DNA from: Sunxiuqinia sp963677175
GTDB lineage: Bacteria; Bacteroidota; Bacteroidia; Bacteroidales; Prolixibacteraceae
NCBI GenBank assembly: GCA_963677175.2
Contig: CAXXES010000004.1
Coordinates: 930,001 to 994,000 of the forward strand
Reading direction: 5' to 3'
DNA length: 64,000 nucleotides
Part shown: positions 43,476 to 52,820 of the stretch, piece by piece
How the letters are laid out: every line of letters begins with the position of its first letter
Position numbering within the stretch: position 1 is the first letter of the stretch
Made by a program: the position numbers and the translations under genes
The notes under the pieces: model-generated
What the model saw: only the letters and a program-made list of their open reading frames with translations
Told to the model about the DNA's origin: nothing
Databases searched by the model: none

Positions 43476-44996
43476 ATGAAACAGCTCCTTGCACTTCTTT
43501 TCTTTCTGTTTGCAAGCATCTCCTTTGCCCAACAGCCTGTCGGGTCCTTTTCTTCGAGTCAGGATATTGGCAATCCCAAACTTGCTGGATCGGTTTCGTT
43601 CGACGATCAAACGCAGGAATACACCCTTAACGGCTCTGGTTACAACATTTGGTTTGAGCGCGATGAATTTCATTTTCTGAACACCCAACTCAAAGGCGAT
43701 TTCATTCTCACCGCCAACTTTGCGTTTACCGGAGAAGGCGTTGACCCGCATCGCAAAACCGGCTGGATGGTTCGTGCTTCGGGCGAAGAAAATGCCGTGC
43801 ACTGCTCCGGGGTTTTGCACGGCGACGGGTTGACGGCCATGCAGTGGCGCCCGCTCAAAGGTGCTTTCATGCGCAATCCGGAAGACCAGTTGGTGGCGCC
43901 TAAGCCCAACTACCAGATTCTGCAGCTGGAACGTTCGGGCAAGACCATGATTTTTCGTGCGGCGCATCGCGGAGAGCCGCTACAAACCATCGGAAGCCAG
44001 GTGATGGAAAACCTGCCCGATGAAGTGCTGGCCGGACTTTTCATGAATTCGCATAATCCGGAAGTCGTGGAACAAGCCAACGTGTGGAACGTACGAATTG
44101 ACCAACCGGTTGCGGACGATTATCATCCCGGACAAGAAGGCTGGCTGGGCTGCCGGCTGGAAACCATGAACGTATTCAGTGGCAAACGAAAAGTGATTTA
44201 CGAGCAAGACGACCGCTTTGAAGCGCCCAACTGGATGCCCGACGGAAAGAAACTATTATTCAACCGGAATGGTTTACTCTATACCATTCCGGTTGAAGGT
44301 GGCGAATTGGAACAGCTTAACACCGGCTTTGCCAACCGCAACAACAACGACCACGGCATCTCGTTCGACGGAAAACTACTGGCCATCAGTCACCACCGCG
44401 AAGGGATGAATGGCGGCGGATCAACGGTTTACGTATTGCCGCTCGAAGGGGGAACACCTCAATTGGTAACGGAAGAAACACCGTCGTACTGGCATGGCTG
44501 GGCGCCCAACAACAAAGAGGTGGTTTATGTGGCACAACGCGGCGAAAGCAGTGGGTATAATATCTACAAAAATTCCATTAACGGTGAAAAGGAAGTGGCG
44601 CTGACCAACTGCAAACCCGGCGAGCATGTGGATGGTTGCGAATATTCACCCGACGGCCAATATATTTATTACAACGGCAGCCACTCGGGAACCATGCAAC
44701 TGTGGCGCATGAAACCGGATGGCAGCGCGAAAGAACAAATTACCTTTGACCAATACAACGACTGGTTTCCGCATATTTCGCCCGATGGAAAATGGATCGC
44801 TTTTATTTCGTTTCCTCCGGATATCGAATTCAATTCGCACCCATCGTACAAGCGGGTCATGCTGCGGCTGATGCCCACATCGGGCGGAGCCCCAAAAGTA
44901 ATCGCCTACCTGTATGGCGGACAAGGCACCATCAATGTTCCATCGTGGTCGCCCGACAGCCAGCAGATTTCCTTTGTCAGCAACTTAGGAAAATAG
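43476..44996 (+). CDS. Secreted TolB-like WD40/PD40 propeller protein
   Basis: A 506-residue secreted protein (signal ending ISFAQQ). Residues about 25-205 form a laminin-G/concanavalin-like domain similar to DUF1349 (FILTANFAFTGEGVDPHRKTG and GWMVRAS). Residues 225-505 are a beta propeller with PD40 repeats, for example PNWMPDGKKLLFNRNG, CEYSPDGQYIYYNG, PHISPDGKWIAFIS and PSWSPDSQQISFVS. Such proteins are commonly labelled TolB-like or biopolymer-transport propellers. It probably binds ligand or carbohydrate in the periplasm or outside; no catalytic motif is visible. Confidence 0.82.
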   Translation: MKQLLALLFFLFASISFAQQPVGSFSSSQDIGNPKLAGSVSFDDQTQEYTLNGSGYNIWFERDEFHFLNTQLKGDFILTANFAFTGEGVDPHRKTGWMVRASGEENAVHCSGVLHGDGLTAMQWRPLKGAFMRNPEDQLVAPKPNYQILQLERSGKTMIFRAAHRGEPLQTIGSQVMENLPDEVLAGLFMNSHNPEVVEQANVWNVRIDQPVADDYHPGQEGWLGCRLETMNVFSGKRKVIYEQDDRFEAPNWMPDGKKLLFNRNGLLYTIPVEGGELEQLNTGFANRNNNDHGISFDGKLLAISHHREGMNGGGSTVYVLPLEGGTPQLVTEETPSYWHGWAPNNKEVVYVAQRGESSGYNIYKNSINGEKEVALTNCKPGEHVDGCEYSPDGQYIYYNGSHSGTMQLWRMKPDGSAKEQITFDQYNDWFPHISPDGKWIAFISFPPDIEFNSHPSYKRVMLRLMPTSGGAPKVIAYLYGGQGTINVPSWSPDSQQISFVSNLGK

Positions 44997-45148
44997 GATT
45001 GAATTGAATTCAGGATTGGTGAATCAGCAGCAAAAGAAAAGAGAACCCTGAATGAGACGAAAGCCCCGGTAAAAACGGCGCAACATGCAGCCCGTTGGAT
45101 AAATCCAGTGGTAATACCCTTTATTCCTGGCGCTTGACTGGCTGTTGT

Positions 45149-45416
45149 ATTGGTACGAAAGCTTCCCTGAGCGCCAGCGGACCGTTCGTACTAGTACGAA
45201 AGCTTCCTGCCGGGTGTCCGCGACCGTTCGTATTGTTACGAAAGCTTCCTGCCGGGTGTCCGCGACCGTTCGTATTGTTACGAAAGCTTCCCGCCAGGTG
45301 TCCGCGAACGTTCGTATTAGTACGAAAGCTTCCCGCCAGGTGTCCGGGATCGTTCGTATTAGTACGAAAGCTTCCCGCCGGATGTCCGCGAACGTTCGTA
45401 TCGGTACGAACGGTCC
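45149..45416. repeat. 42-bp tandem repeat array with palindromic junctions, about six units
   Basis: The word TACGAAAGCTTCC starts at 45154, 45195, 45237, 45279, 45321 and 45363; a seventh start at 45405 is truncated. After the first spacing of 41 bp all others are exactly 42. Each unit ends in CGTTCGTA, so the junctions read TTCGTATTAGTACGAA, a near-perfect palindrome, and each unit could fold end to end. Every unit has an AAGCTT. Frames on both strands remain open and give 14-residue repeats. The flanks (44997-45148 and 45417-45711) show no gene. Confidence 0.88.
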
Positions 45417-45711
45417 CCACGGTATTGAGATCAAACATCGAGCATGGGCCGGACAAGCTAAATAACTCATCATTATCTACATGTTTTGACCCATCCCGCC
45501 GTGGCAAGCCGCGACTTCCCTCCCTTTTCAAGCGACACTTCTATACACAATATGGTGGGTTACAATACGAGCAAAATTTTATCGGGGAAGACTGAAAAAA
45601 GGCGAGAACCCAAAAAAGTTCAATATGGATCATCTTGAAACCCGAAACTTAATATCGTTGGTCGTGAAAAAATGTTTAATTTAGTCGCACAAATCCTTAA
45701 AAGTAAATTGA

Positions 45712-46056
45712 ATGAAAAGCTACAAACCGTATCTAAGTTTGAGTAAAACAACAAAGAATTATGAGCTTGGCGTGGTGCTATCGGCATCAAAAAGCCAAAC
45801 CATAACCAGTATTGAGCAGCAAGAAGTGACAACCAATGAGCAAGCCTACTGGGGTGTGATCCTTACCTTGTCGGCACAAACGCAACTGGTAAACGGGCCC
45901 GACACACCCATTTTCTCTTCCCTGGTGCACATCCCGCTCGAAAAGGGCGCAGCCTACAAAACCATTAAGTGCATTGCCCGGCAACAAATGGAAGAGGACG
46001 AAATGGGACCGCCTGACGATGAAGAATCCGACATCGATTTTACGGATGAAAATTAG
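45712..46056 (+). CDS. Hypothetical protein, 114 aa, acidic tail
   Basis: Not recognised. A soluble protein with an opening (SYKPYLSLSKTTKNYELGVV) and central strands that look beta-rich, and an acidic C-terminal tail (EEDEMGPPDDEESDIDF). No signal peptide or membrane helix. It has its own terminator. Codon use is like the neighbours. The AT-rich upstream region holds no clear promoter. Confidence 0.6.
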   Translation: MKSYKPYLSLSKTTKNYELGVVLSASKSQTITSIEQQEVTTNEQAYWGVILTLSAQTQLVNGPDTPIFSSLVHIPLEKGAAYKTIKCIARQQMEEDEMGPPDDEESDIDFTDEN

Positions 46057-46074
46057 TAATTCCAACTTATCTTT

Positions 46075-46111
46075 AAAAAGGTATCCGTTAATCAAAACAG
46101 GATACCTTTTT
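46075..46111 (+). terminator. Intrinsic terminator after the 114-aa protein gene
   Basis: AAAAAGGTATCC pairs with GGATACCTTTTT over a 13-nt loop, with A and T runs as part of the stem. It lies 19 bp after the stop codon and could work in both directions. Confidence 0.85.
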
Positions 46112-46178
46112 AAAATTCATTCCATAAGTAACAAGCTTTTTTGTAATTTCACCACCCTTAAGCGTTTCTTCCTAATTC

Positions 46179-48290
46179 ATGGTGATCATGCCAAACCGAT
46201 GCTTTCTTCTTTTGATTTTATTTTTGGGCTTGACCGGATCGGTCTGTCAAGCTCTAGATGAAAGCATGACTAACACCCTGGAGATTACAAAACAACTCGA
46301 AACCCTTGATCAACTGAGGAACCGCAACCTCGACAGCGCCCTGTTACTAGCCAATGAGGTTTACCAACAAGTTTTGGGCATGAATAATCAGGAAGCCATA
46401 TGGGAAACCCGGCTGAATCAAGGTAGTATTTACTACGAATTAGGTCAAAAAGACACCGCCTACCTGATCCTGAACCAGGTTTTAGACCAAGCTTTGGAAC
46501 ACCAAAACCGACTGACTGAAATCAAAGCGAGGATTAAGCTTGCCGTTAGCCTTCAGGAGGACTACCGTTTCGAACCGGCTGTTAATCACTTAATACAGGC
46601 CCAACGCCTGTTACAGGATGCCGATTCCATGGATTTGCGCTTTGCTATTTTCAATAGCCTGGGAACAACGCACCGGAAAATGAAAGACTATCCCAGCGCA
46701 TTAAACTATTTCAGTTATCTGCAAGAAAACTACCTGTACCAACTGGATACCTTGCAGCGTTTCAGCTTATTTATGAACAAGGGGAATGTTTATGCGGTGC
46801 AACGCGACTATGACCAAGCAGAAGTCCTTTTCAACAAAGCCTACCACGAAATTCAGCAAATCGATCATCCCGCCAACCTGGCAACCATCACCTACAACCT
46901 GGGCGCTTTGTATTACCGGCAAAAACGCTACCCGGAAGCCGAAGCATTTATTCAACGGTCGCTGGAGGCGAACCTCGAATTTGGTGACCAAGTTAAAATT
47001 GAACGTTGCTACCGGGTTTTGGGCACCATTCAAATGGATCAGGACAATTATGCAGAAGCCGAAGCGTATTTTTTAAAAGCCCTGGAAATTGCGAAAACGA
47101 TTGATCACAAGAAATCCATTTTAGGGAATTATAAGAATTTGCACCTCAATTACTGGCATCTGGGAGACCAAACCAAGCAAGCGGGTCATCTTGAAAAAGC
47201 GCTTAACTACTTTCAAAAATGGGCCCATTTAAACGATAGCCTTTACCAGACCGAAACGTCCGAAAAAATTCTGGAGCTTGAAAAGCAGTACGAAACCGAA
47301 AAGAAGAACAACCAAATCACCCTGCTCGAAAAGGAAAACCTGCTCAAGGAAGATCAGCTATACATTCAGCGTACGCAGCGCAACTTCCTGGTTATTTTCA
47401 TCATCCTGGTATGCGGAATCCTGGGCATCTTCATTTACTTCTACTACTACCACAAAAAGGTGAACAGACTACTGCAACTGCAAAGCAAACGCATTTTAAG
47501 CCAACGCAATAAAATATCGGTTCAAAATGAAAAACTACAGAAGTCGGTCGACACCCAAAACAAGCTGTTTGGCATTATTGCCCACGACCTGCGCAGCCCG
47601 CTGGTTTCTATTGCCAATATGGCAAAGCTGATTGGCTTTTATATGGAAGACAAACGCTACGACGACCTGGAAAAGGCAACCCTAATGATGGAACAAAAAA
47701 ACGACCAGGTGCTGGAACTGACTGACAACCTGCTAAGCTGGGCCAAAAGCCAGTCGGATGATTTAAACCCGTTTTTCGAGTCCGTTAGTTTGAAGGATAT
47801 TGTGGAAGATTGCTACGACCTGTACCACCCCATAGCCGAAGCCAAGTTCATTCGCCTAAGCCATGCCAACTCGGACGACCTGGTGGCTTGGGCCGACCGG
47901 AACATGTTGAAAACCATTTGCCGCAACCTGATCAACAACGCCATTAAGTTTACCCCGAAAGACGGCGAAATCAACGTAGCCTACCGCCTGAAAGACGAGC
48001 TGGTTGAGCTCTGCGTTCAGGATTCGGGGGTTGGAATTGAGCCGGAGCGACTGGCCATTTTATTCCAGGTTGGCCGTAACAAATCAACGATGGGAACCGA
48101 AGGTGAAAAAAGCTCGGGCTTGGGGCTGGCTGTTTGTAAGGAATTTGCCGCCGCCTTGCAGGGGACTATCCAGGTGGAAAGCCAAGTCGGCCAGGGCAGC
48201 TACTTCTGTGTCAAAGTCCCTCACTTCGATTCCGCCATTCATCACTCAAAATTCAAACAAAAGGAACGGACGAGCAGCGTTAAGCAATAA
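46179..48290 (+). CDS. TPR-containing sensor histidine kinase
   Basis: A 703-residue kinase. A signal peptide leads to a periplasmic part with about six tetratricopeptide-like repeats (residues 30-370, for example NLGALYYRQKRYPEAEAFIQ). One transmembrane helix follows near 405-428 (FLVIFIILVCGILGIFIYFY). A coiled linker leads to HisKA with His469 in IIAHDLRSPL and an HATPase domain with NLINNAIKFTP, DSGVGIEPE and SSGLGLAVC. No response regulator is adjacent, so it is an orphan kinase. The start at 46179 gives a complete signal; the ATG at 46188 is also possible. Confidence 0.93.
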   Translation: MVIMPNRCFLLLILFLGLTGSVCQALDESMTNTLEITKQLETLDQLRNRNLDSALLLANEVYQQVLGMNNQEAIWETRLNQGSIYYELGQKDTAYLILNQVLDQALEHQNRLTEIKARIKLAVSLQEDYRFEPAVNHLIQAQRLLQDADSMDLRFAIFNSLGTTHRKMKDYPSALNYFSYLQENYLYQLDTLQRFSLFMNKGNVYAVQRDYDQAEVLFNKAYHEIQQIDHPANLATITYNLGALYYRQKRYPEAEAFIQRSLEANLEFGDQVKIERCYRVLGTIQMDQDNYAEAEAYFLKALEIAKTIDHKKSILGNYKNLHLNYWHLGDQTKQAGHLEKALNYFQKWAHLNDSLYQTETSEKILELEKQYETEKKNNQITLLEKENLLKEDQLYIQRTQRNFLVIFIILVCGILGIFIYFYYYHKKVNRLLQLQSKRILSQRNKISVQNEKLQKSVDTQNKLFGIIAHDLRSPLVSIANMAKLIGFYMEDKRYDDLEKATLMMEQKNDQVLELTDNLLSWAKSQSDDLNPFFESVSLKDIVEDCYDLYHPIAEAKFIRLSHANSDDLVAWADRNMLKTICRNLINNAIKFTPKDGEINVAYRLKDELVELCVQDSGVGIEPERLAILFQVGRNKSTMGTEGEKSSGLGLAVCKEFAAALQGTIQVESQVGQGSYFCVKVPHFDSAIHHSKFKQKERTSSVKQ

Positions 48291-48449
48291 CTGCTCGTTT
48301 CTTGTCATGCATTTCTAAAAGGAAAGTGGTAAATTTGATAGCGAAGTTTTTTTAACTGGTACGCAGGCGGATGGTGGCGGGCATGTTTCACGTCCAATCC
48401 CCTCATCCGCCTGAACCAACCATTTTAGTAACCCTTAAAATCGCAACCA

Positions 48450-49025
48450 ATGAAGAAGATTTTGTTTTTAACCGGAGATTTTACTGAAGACTACGAAACC
48501 ATGGTGCCCTTTCAAATGCTGCTCATGGTAGGTTATGAAGTGCATGCTGTTTGTCCTGACAAGAAGAAAGGGCAAACAGTGAAAACGGCTATTCATGATT
48601 TTGAAGGCGACCAAACCTACTCCGAAAAACCCGGACATCTGTTTGCCTTAAACTACAGTTTTGCCGATGTTGATGCCACGCAGTACGACGGACTTGTCAT
48701 TGCCGGAGGTCGGGCGCCGGAGTATTTGCGTCTCAATCCAAAGGTCATCGAAATCGTGAAGCACTTTTTTCAAGCCGATAAGCCAGTAGCCGCTATCTGC
48801 CATGGCATTCAGATTTTAACTGCTGCCGACGTTGTAAAAGGCCGCAAGCTGACCTGCTATCCGGCGGTTGGCCCCGAAGTAACGCTGGCTGGTGGCGAAT
48901 ATCAGGACATTCCGGTCGATGACGCGTTTGTTGACGGCAAGTTGGTGACATCTCCGGCTTGGCCTGCGCATCCGGCTTTCATACGTGAATTTCTGAAGGT
49001 GATGGGAGCCAAAATTAAATTGTAG
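48450..49025 (+). CDS. DJ-1/PfpI family protein
   Basis: A 191-residue member of the DJ-1/PfpI superfamily. Cys117 in VAAICHGIQIL is the nucleophile elbow, and the active-site Glu-equivalent region is LTGDFTEDYETMVPFQML. The family includes deglycases, proteases and chaperones; the specific activity is unclear. KLTCYPAVGPEV and TSPAWPAHPAFIREFL complete the fold as in the YhbO/PfpI subgroup. Monocistronic. Confidence 0.88.
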   Translation: MKKILFLTGDFTEDYETMVPFQMLLMVGYEVHAVCPDKKKGQTVKTAIHDFEGDQTYSEKPGHLFALNYSFADVDATQYDGLVIAGGRAPEYLRLNPKVIEIVKHFFQADKPVAAICHGIQILTAADVVKGRKLTCYPAVGPEVTLAGGEYQDIPVDDAFVDGKLVTSPAWPAHPAFIREFLKVMGAKIKL

Positions 49026-49164
49026 CACTTTTCCCAACTTTTTGAAAGAAAGAATTATGCCGACAGCTCTTTGTACTCGAATAAAAATGTAATTTTACAA
49101 AGGAATGAATGCCTGAGTGCATTCATTCTAAATTTCTAAAATTAACCTTTTAAAAAGCAACGTT

Positions 49165-49266
49165 ATGGCAAAATCACACGACACGAAGAAAAGCGAAAAA
49201 AAGGAGCCTCTTAAAACACCTAAAGAACGAAAAGCTGAAAAGAGGGAGAAAAAAGCGAATCGGTAA
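49165..49266 (+). CDS. Small Lys-rich protein, 33 aa
   Basis: An ATG opens a 33-residue protein (MAKSHDTKKSEKKEPLKTPK at the start, ending EKREKKANR), almost half Lys, Arg and Glu and with no hydrophobic core. Similar small MAKS-type Lys-rich proteins are common in Bacteroidota genomes. A nucleic-acid or ribosome role is possible but unproven. It stands alone between two spacers. The next downstream feature is a strong terminator at 49388, which supports transcription here. Confidence 0.65.
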   Translation: MAKSHDTKKSEKKEPLKTPKERKAEKREKKANR

Positions 49267-49387
49267 TTCGTTTTTGATCGATGTTGAGTTCAACAAAAGT
49301 ACGAATGATCGGGTGTTGAACGTTAAGCCTGATTTGATCAAAGCGAGCGGGTAAATAATAGATAGGTCAGCGACCTTAGCTCTGATG

Positions 49388-49427
49388 ATGGAGCCAAACA
49401 CAAGGATGTTTGGCTCCATTTTTTTTC
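49388..49427 (+). terminator. Strong intrinsic terminator
   Basis: A 13-bp perfect stem (ATGGAGCCAAACA with its complement) encloses a CAAGGA loop and is followed by eight T. It lies 122 bp after the small Lys-rich gene. Confidence 0.9.
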
Positions 49428-49496
49428 AACTTCGTATAACCCAGGCAAGCCAATTGGTGCTTTGATATTTATGTTTTCAAATGAATTGATCTCAGG

Positions 49497-49871
49497 CTAG
49501 CAGTCAACAATCCGGCGGCCAAACGGCGTGATGGCCAGGCTCACCAGCTTGAAATGTTGCTTGGCAAACGGAATTCCGATAATCGTAATGGCAAACAGAA
49601 TTCCGAAAACGAGATGGCTCAGGGCAATCCAGATGCCACCAAAAACCAGCCAAAGCAAGTTCATGATTGTAGACAGGCAGCCAGGCGCATAATTCATGTA
49701 TTCAATGCGCTTGCCAAACGGCCACAAAGCCATCTGCGCCATTTTTATACTTTGTAATCCGAAAGGAATCCCGACAATGGTTAAGCATAGTAAAACACCG
49801 CCAATAAGATATTCCAGAAAAATAAAGAAGCCGCCAAATACGACCCAAATAACGTTTCCCAATGTGTTCAT
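49497..49871 (-). CDS. YccF domain protein
   Basis: A 124-residue membrane protein with two copies of the YccF repeat. The first has NVIWVVFGGFFIFLEYLIGG and CLTIVGIPFGLQSIKMAQMA; the second has LLWLVFGGIWIALSHLVFGI and ITIIGIPFAKQHFKLVSLAI. Four helices. The GIPFG/GIPFA signature is diagnostic. The function of the family is unknown. Confidence 0.88.
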   Translation of the reverse strand: MNTLGNVIWVVFGGFFIFLEYLIGGVLLCLTIVGIPFGLQSIKMAQMALWPFGKRIEYMNYAPGCLSTIMNLLWLVFGGIWIALSHLVFGILFAITIIGIPFAKQHFKLVSLAITPFGRRIVDC

Positions 49872-49955
49872 TTGTTCGGTTTGAATGAGTGAATTTTAAA
49901 CAGAACGAAAGTAGAACTTTTTGTTTGGACTTGTTCCCATTTTTCGGTGAACGTT

Positions 49956-49982
49956 AAAAAACCGGTGGTGAACCGGTTTTTT
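49956..49982 (-). terminator. Terminator of the second MATE gene
   Basis: AAAAAACCGGT pairs with ACCGGTTTTTT around a GGTGA loop, giving a T run on the minus strand after the stop of the MATE gene. Confidence 0.85.
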
Positions 49983-50021
49983 AAGTGCCTTTTGAAACAA
50001 TCCGAATGTCAGCGTAATCGT

Positions 50022-51458
50022 TTAAACCTTCCGTAGCTTCCATTTGCCTTGTCTGAAAAGAATCACGCCAATGATGGTCAACAACGATTCGGCGACAATA
50101 ATAGACATGCAAATCCCGGTAATCCCCAGGTTTAAAGTCATGGACAACAGGTAGGCCAGCGGAATTTCAATCAGCCAAAAGCAAAACAGGTTGATTTTGG
50201 TTGGCGTCAGCGTATCGCCACTGCCGTTAAATCCTTGCACCACCACCATTCCCAGGGCGTAGAACAAAAATCCTGCTCCAAGCCAGCGCAAAGTGGTAAT
50301 CCCACTCTGAAGAACGGCCGGATCGTTAATAAACAAGCCCACCAAAGTATCGGGAATGATTAAAATGATAGTTCCGATAACGCCCATCATGATGAGATTG
50401 ACGATGCCTGTAATCCAAACTGATTGCTCGGCCCGGTGGGGTTTTTTTGCGCCCAGGTTTTGACCAACCAGCGTGGCTGCTGCATTCGACAGGCCCCAGG
50501 CAGGCAGCAAGGCAAAAACAATGATCCGGATGGCGATGGTGTAGCCAGCCAGCACATCGGCACCCAGTTCCGATACCAGCCGGACCAAAAAAATCCAGCT
50601 CGAAGTGGCAATCAGGTACTGGAAAATACCACCCACCGAGAGCTTCAGCAATTTCAGCATCACATGGAGGCGAATGCTCAGGTTTTTAATGTCGAGATGG
50701 ATCCGGCCATTTCCTTTGAAAAGCAGGTAGAATTGGTAGCAAACCGCTGTCCCGCGGCCAATACTGGTGGCAATAGCCGCTCCTTTAATGCCCAGCTCGG
50801 GGAAAGGCCCCAGTCCGAAAATCAGGATCGGATCCAAAATCAGGTTGATGATGTTGGCCATCCATAGCACGCGCATGGAGACGGCAGCGTCGCCCGAACT
50901 CCGGAAAACGGCGTTGATAATAAAAAGCAGCATGATGACCACGTTGCTTCCAAACATAATCATAGGGTAGGCATAGCCTTCGTTAGCCATACTTTCGCTG
51001 GCGCCCATGAGCAACAGGAATTCCTTGGCAAAAAGGAACCCGGGAATGGCCAACAACACCGAAAAGAAAAGCCCGACCAAAATGGCCTGAAATGCCGCAT
51101 TGCCTGCTTTTCCTGCTTTCTTCTCACCAACACGCCGGGCCACCAGCGCCGTGGTTGCTGTGCTTAAGCCAATGCCAATGGCATAAACGATGGTTAAAAC
51201 CGATTCGGTGATGCCAACCGTAGCCACCGCATCGGCACCCAAACGTGATACGAAAAAAATATCGACCACGGCAAACACCGACTCCATAGCCATTTCAAGG
51301 ATCATGGGTACTGACAGGATAAAAATGGCTTTCCCCAGGCTGGTGTCGGTAAAATCGCGCTCACTGCCGGCAATCGCTTCTTTAATATCGGCCCAGAGGG
51401 ACTTGAAACTGACGGGTTTTATTTTGCCTAAAGACAAAACAAACTTCTTGTTTGACAT
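50022..51458 (-). CDS. MATE family efflux transporter (NorM-like)
   Basis: A 478-residue MATE pump with about 12 helices. The first half opens FILSVPMILEMAMESVFAVVDIFFVSRLGADAVATVGIT and contains the NAVFRSSGDA block; the second half is symmetric, with LVGQNLGAKKPHRAEQSV. An N-terminal extension of about 45 residues (KFVLSLGKIKPVSFKSLW) is more basic than usual. It probably exports cationic compounds using Na+ or H+. The neighbours give no clue to the substrate. Paralogue of the gene at 39171. Confidence 0.9.
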   Translation of the reverse strand: MSNKKFVLSLGKIKPVSFKSLWADIKEAIAGSERDFTDTSLGKAIFILSVPMILEMAMESVFAVVDIFFVSRLGADAVATVGITESVLTIVYAIGIGLSTATTALVARRVGEKKAGKAGNAAFQAILVGLFFSVLLAIPGFLFAKEFLLLMGASESMANEGYAYPMIMFGSNVVIMLLFIINAVFRSSGDAAVSMRVLWMANIINLILDPILIFGLGPFPELGIKGAAIATSIGRGTAVCYQFYLLFKGNGRIHLDIKNLSIRLHVMLKLLKLSVGGIFQYLIATSSWIFLVRLVSELGADVLAGYTIAIRIIVFALLPAWGLSNAAATLVGQNLGAKKPHRAEQSVWITGIVNLIMMGVIGTIILIIPDTLVGLFINDPAVLQSGITTLRWLGAGFLFYALGMVVVQGFNGSGDTLTPTKINLFCFWLIEIPLAYLLSMTLNLGITGICMSIIVAESLLTIIGVILFRQGKWKLRKV

Positions 51459-51770
51459 GAGAATGAATAGTTAAAAAGATTGATAAAAGAATAAATAGAC
51501 TCAAAAAGGATAAAATGGTTGCTTGCAGCTTGAAAAAGCGTTTAGCAATTGTTCGAAAAAGCAAAGACCGGTGTGGTATATACAATCATCATGATATGGT
51601 CTCCTTATTGGTGGAATTCAAAAATACGACTTTTCTTATTTACGAAACAAGCCTTTCTCCTAATTTTATTCGCTTTTTTTGTTTATTGGTTAAGTCTGCG
51701 CTTTCAGAAACCGTTTCCTGATGAACCTGAAACTCTTTTTGCTGTTTCTTAGAAATGAAAAGACAGAATC
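51459..51770. other. 312-bp spacer without a supported gene
   Basis: AT-rich divergent space between the MATE gene and the lipoprotein gene. Short frames are present but have no family resemblance. It probably holds promoters for both sides, but no consensus box could be placed. Confidence 0.4.
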
Positions 51771-52820
51771 ATGAAAAAACTACTGATACTATTTGCGTTT
51801 TTTGCTGCTGTTTCATGTCAGTTAAAGACTGTTGATGATCCGGTTAATACTGCTGAAGGGATCTCTGCCGAACAAATCTCCATTGGTGGTGTCCTGGCCG
51901 AATTAATACAAGACCATTCAGTGAAGGGAACAAATGCAATTCCACAGACCGGAACCTATAGCAAGGAAATTGGGCGGTTGAGCGAACAACTGGAGCATCT
52001 GAAAGCAGAACGAAAAACGTTGGATACGAATCCTGAATTTTCGGAGGCGTGGGAATCGCTGAATGAGGAAATTCTGCATCATTTTGAAGATTTGTCACCA
52101 GTTAATCTAAACGATTGGGTCGCTTTGAACGATAGTTTGTTGAAATATACTGAAGCGGTGCGGTTTGCTGATGCCCTGGAGCGGATCGTATATAACCCGA
52201 TTGGGCAAAATCAGCTTCCGGAAGATCAGATCAAATCGGTTTTTTACACCCGTCTGTACGATCGTATCTATTTCAATTTATACGGAAGTTCAAGTTTGCA
52301 ATACGAGCATACCACCGGTGGCGTAGTCCGTTTGGTGCAGGACACGAACTATCCGTTTGATGGGGTAATTACCCTGAAAGTGGAGCTGCAGGATACCCGT
52401 TACCTGAACTTCTATTTCCGCATTCCCGAATGGGCCGACAGGGCAAGTGTCACTTCTAGAGGGGTTAAATACACGGTGAATCCGGGGCAGTTTACCGAAA
52501 TAGCCAAGAAATGGAAAAATGGCGAGGAAGTGGAAATCATCCTTGGGATGCGCCCAACGGTTATGGAGCGCGAAGGGACCGATCCTGCATTCGCACTAAC
52601 CTATGGCTCGCTGTTTTTGAGCTATCCCAGACAGGAAAGTACACCTTTGGTGTTTGCTGGTAGCGACCCGATTCAGTATCTTAACTTTGTTTCTCCCGCC
52701 GGGAAGATGCCAACCTTTACTTTTTCAGGCATTCAAGACACAACCTTGGTTTTGCAACCGTATTTTGCCGAAGAAGCAGATACGCTGGAACGTACCGCTT
52801 GGATTCGGACGGCAAATTGA
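51771..52820 (+). CDS. Lipoprotein resembling the beta-sandwich part of GH127 (DUF1680)
   Basis: A 349-residue lipoprotein (lipobox ending VSC16). From about residue 160 it matches the C-terminal beta-sandwich region of GH127/DUF1680: DRIYFNLYGSSSLQYEHTTG, then DTNYPFDGVITLKVELQDTR and LNFYFRIPEWADRASV, an AKKWKNGEEVEIILGM strand and an ALTYGSLFLSYPR strand. The alpha6/alpha6 barrel that carries the catalytic residues of beta-L-arabinofuranosidase is absent; instead there are about 140 residues of mostly helical character without match. It is probably a carbohydrate-binding or structural lipoprotein and not an active enzyme. It lies just before the mannan locus and may belong to it. Confidence 0.55.
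   Translation: MKKLLILFAFFAAVSCQLKTVDDPVNTAEGISAEQISIGGVLAELIQDHSVKGTNAIPQTGTYSKEIGRLSEQLEHLKAERKTLDTNPEFSEAWESLNEEILHHFEDLSPVNLNDWVALNDSLLKYTEAVRFADALERIVYNPIGQNQLPEDQIKSVFYTRLYDRIYFNLYGSSSLQYEHTTGGVVRLVQDTNYPFDGVITLKVELQDTRYLNFYFRIPEWADRASVTSRGVKYTVNPGQFTEIAKKWKNGEEVEIILGMRPTVMEREGTDPAFALTYGSLFLSYPRQESTPLVFAGSDPIQYLNFVSPAGKMPTFTFSGIQDTTLVLQPYFAEEADTLERTAWIRTAN

Noticed and set aside
10501..45416. CRISPR array
   Set aside because: Units are contiguous without unique spacers of constant size, and there are no cas genes.
45024..45595. Frames of 106-166 residues in the 45-kb array
   Set aside because: Same reason; no known domain and frames end at the array flanks.
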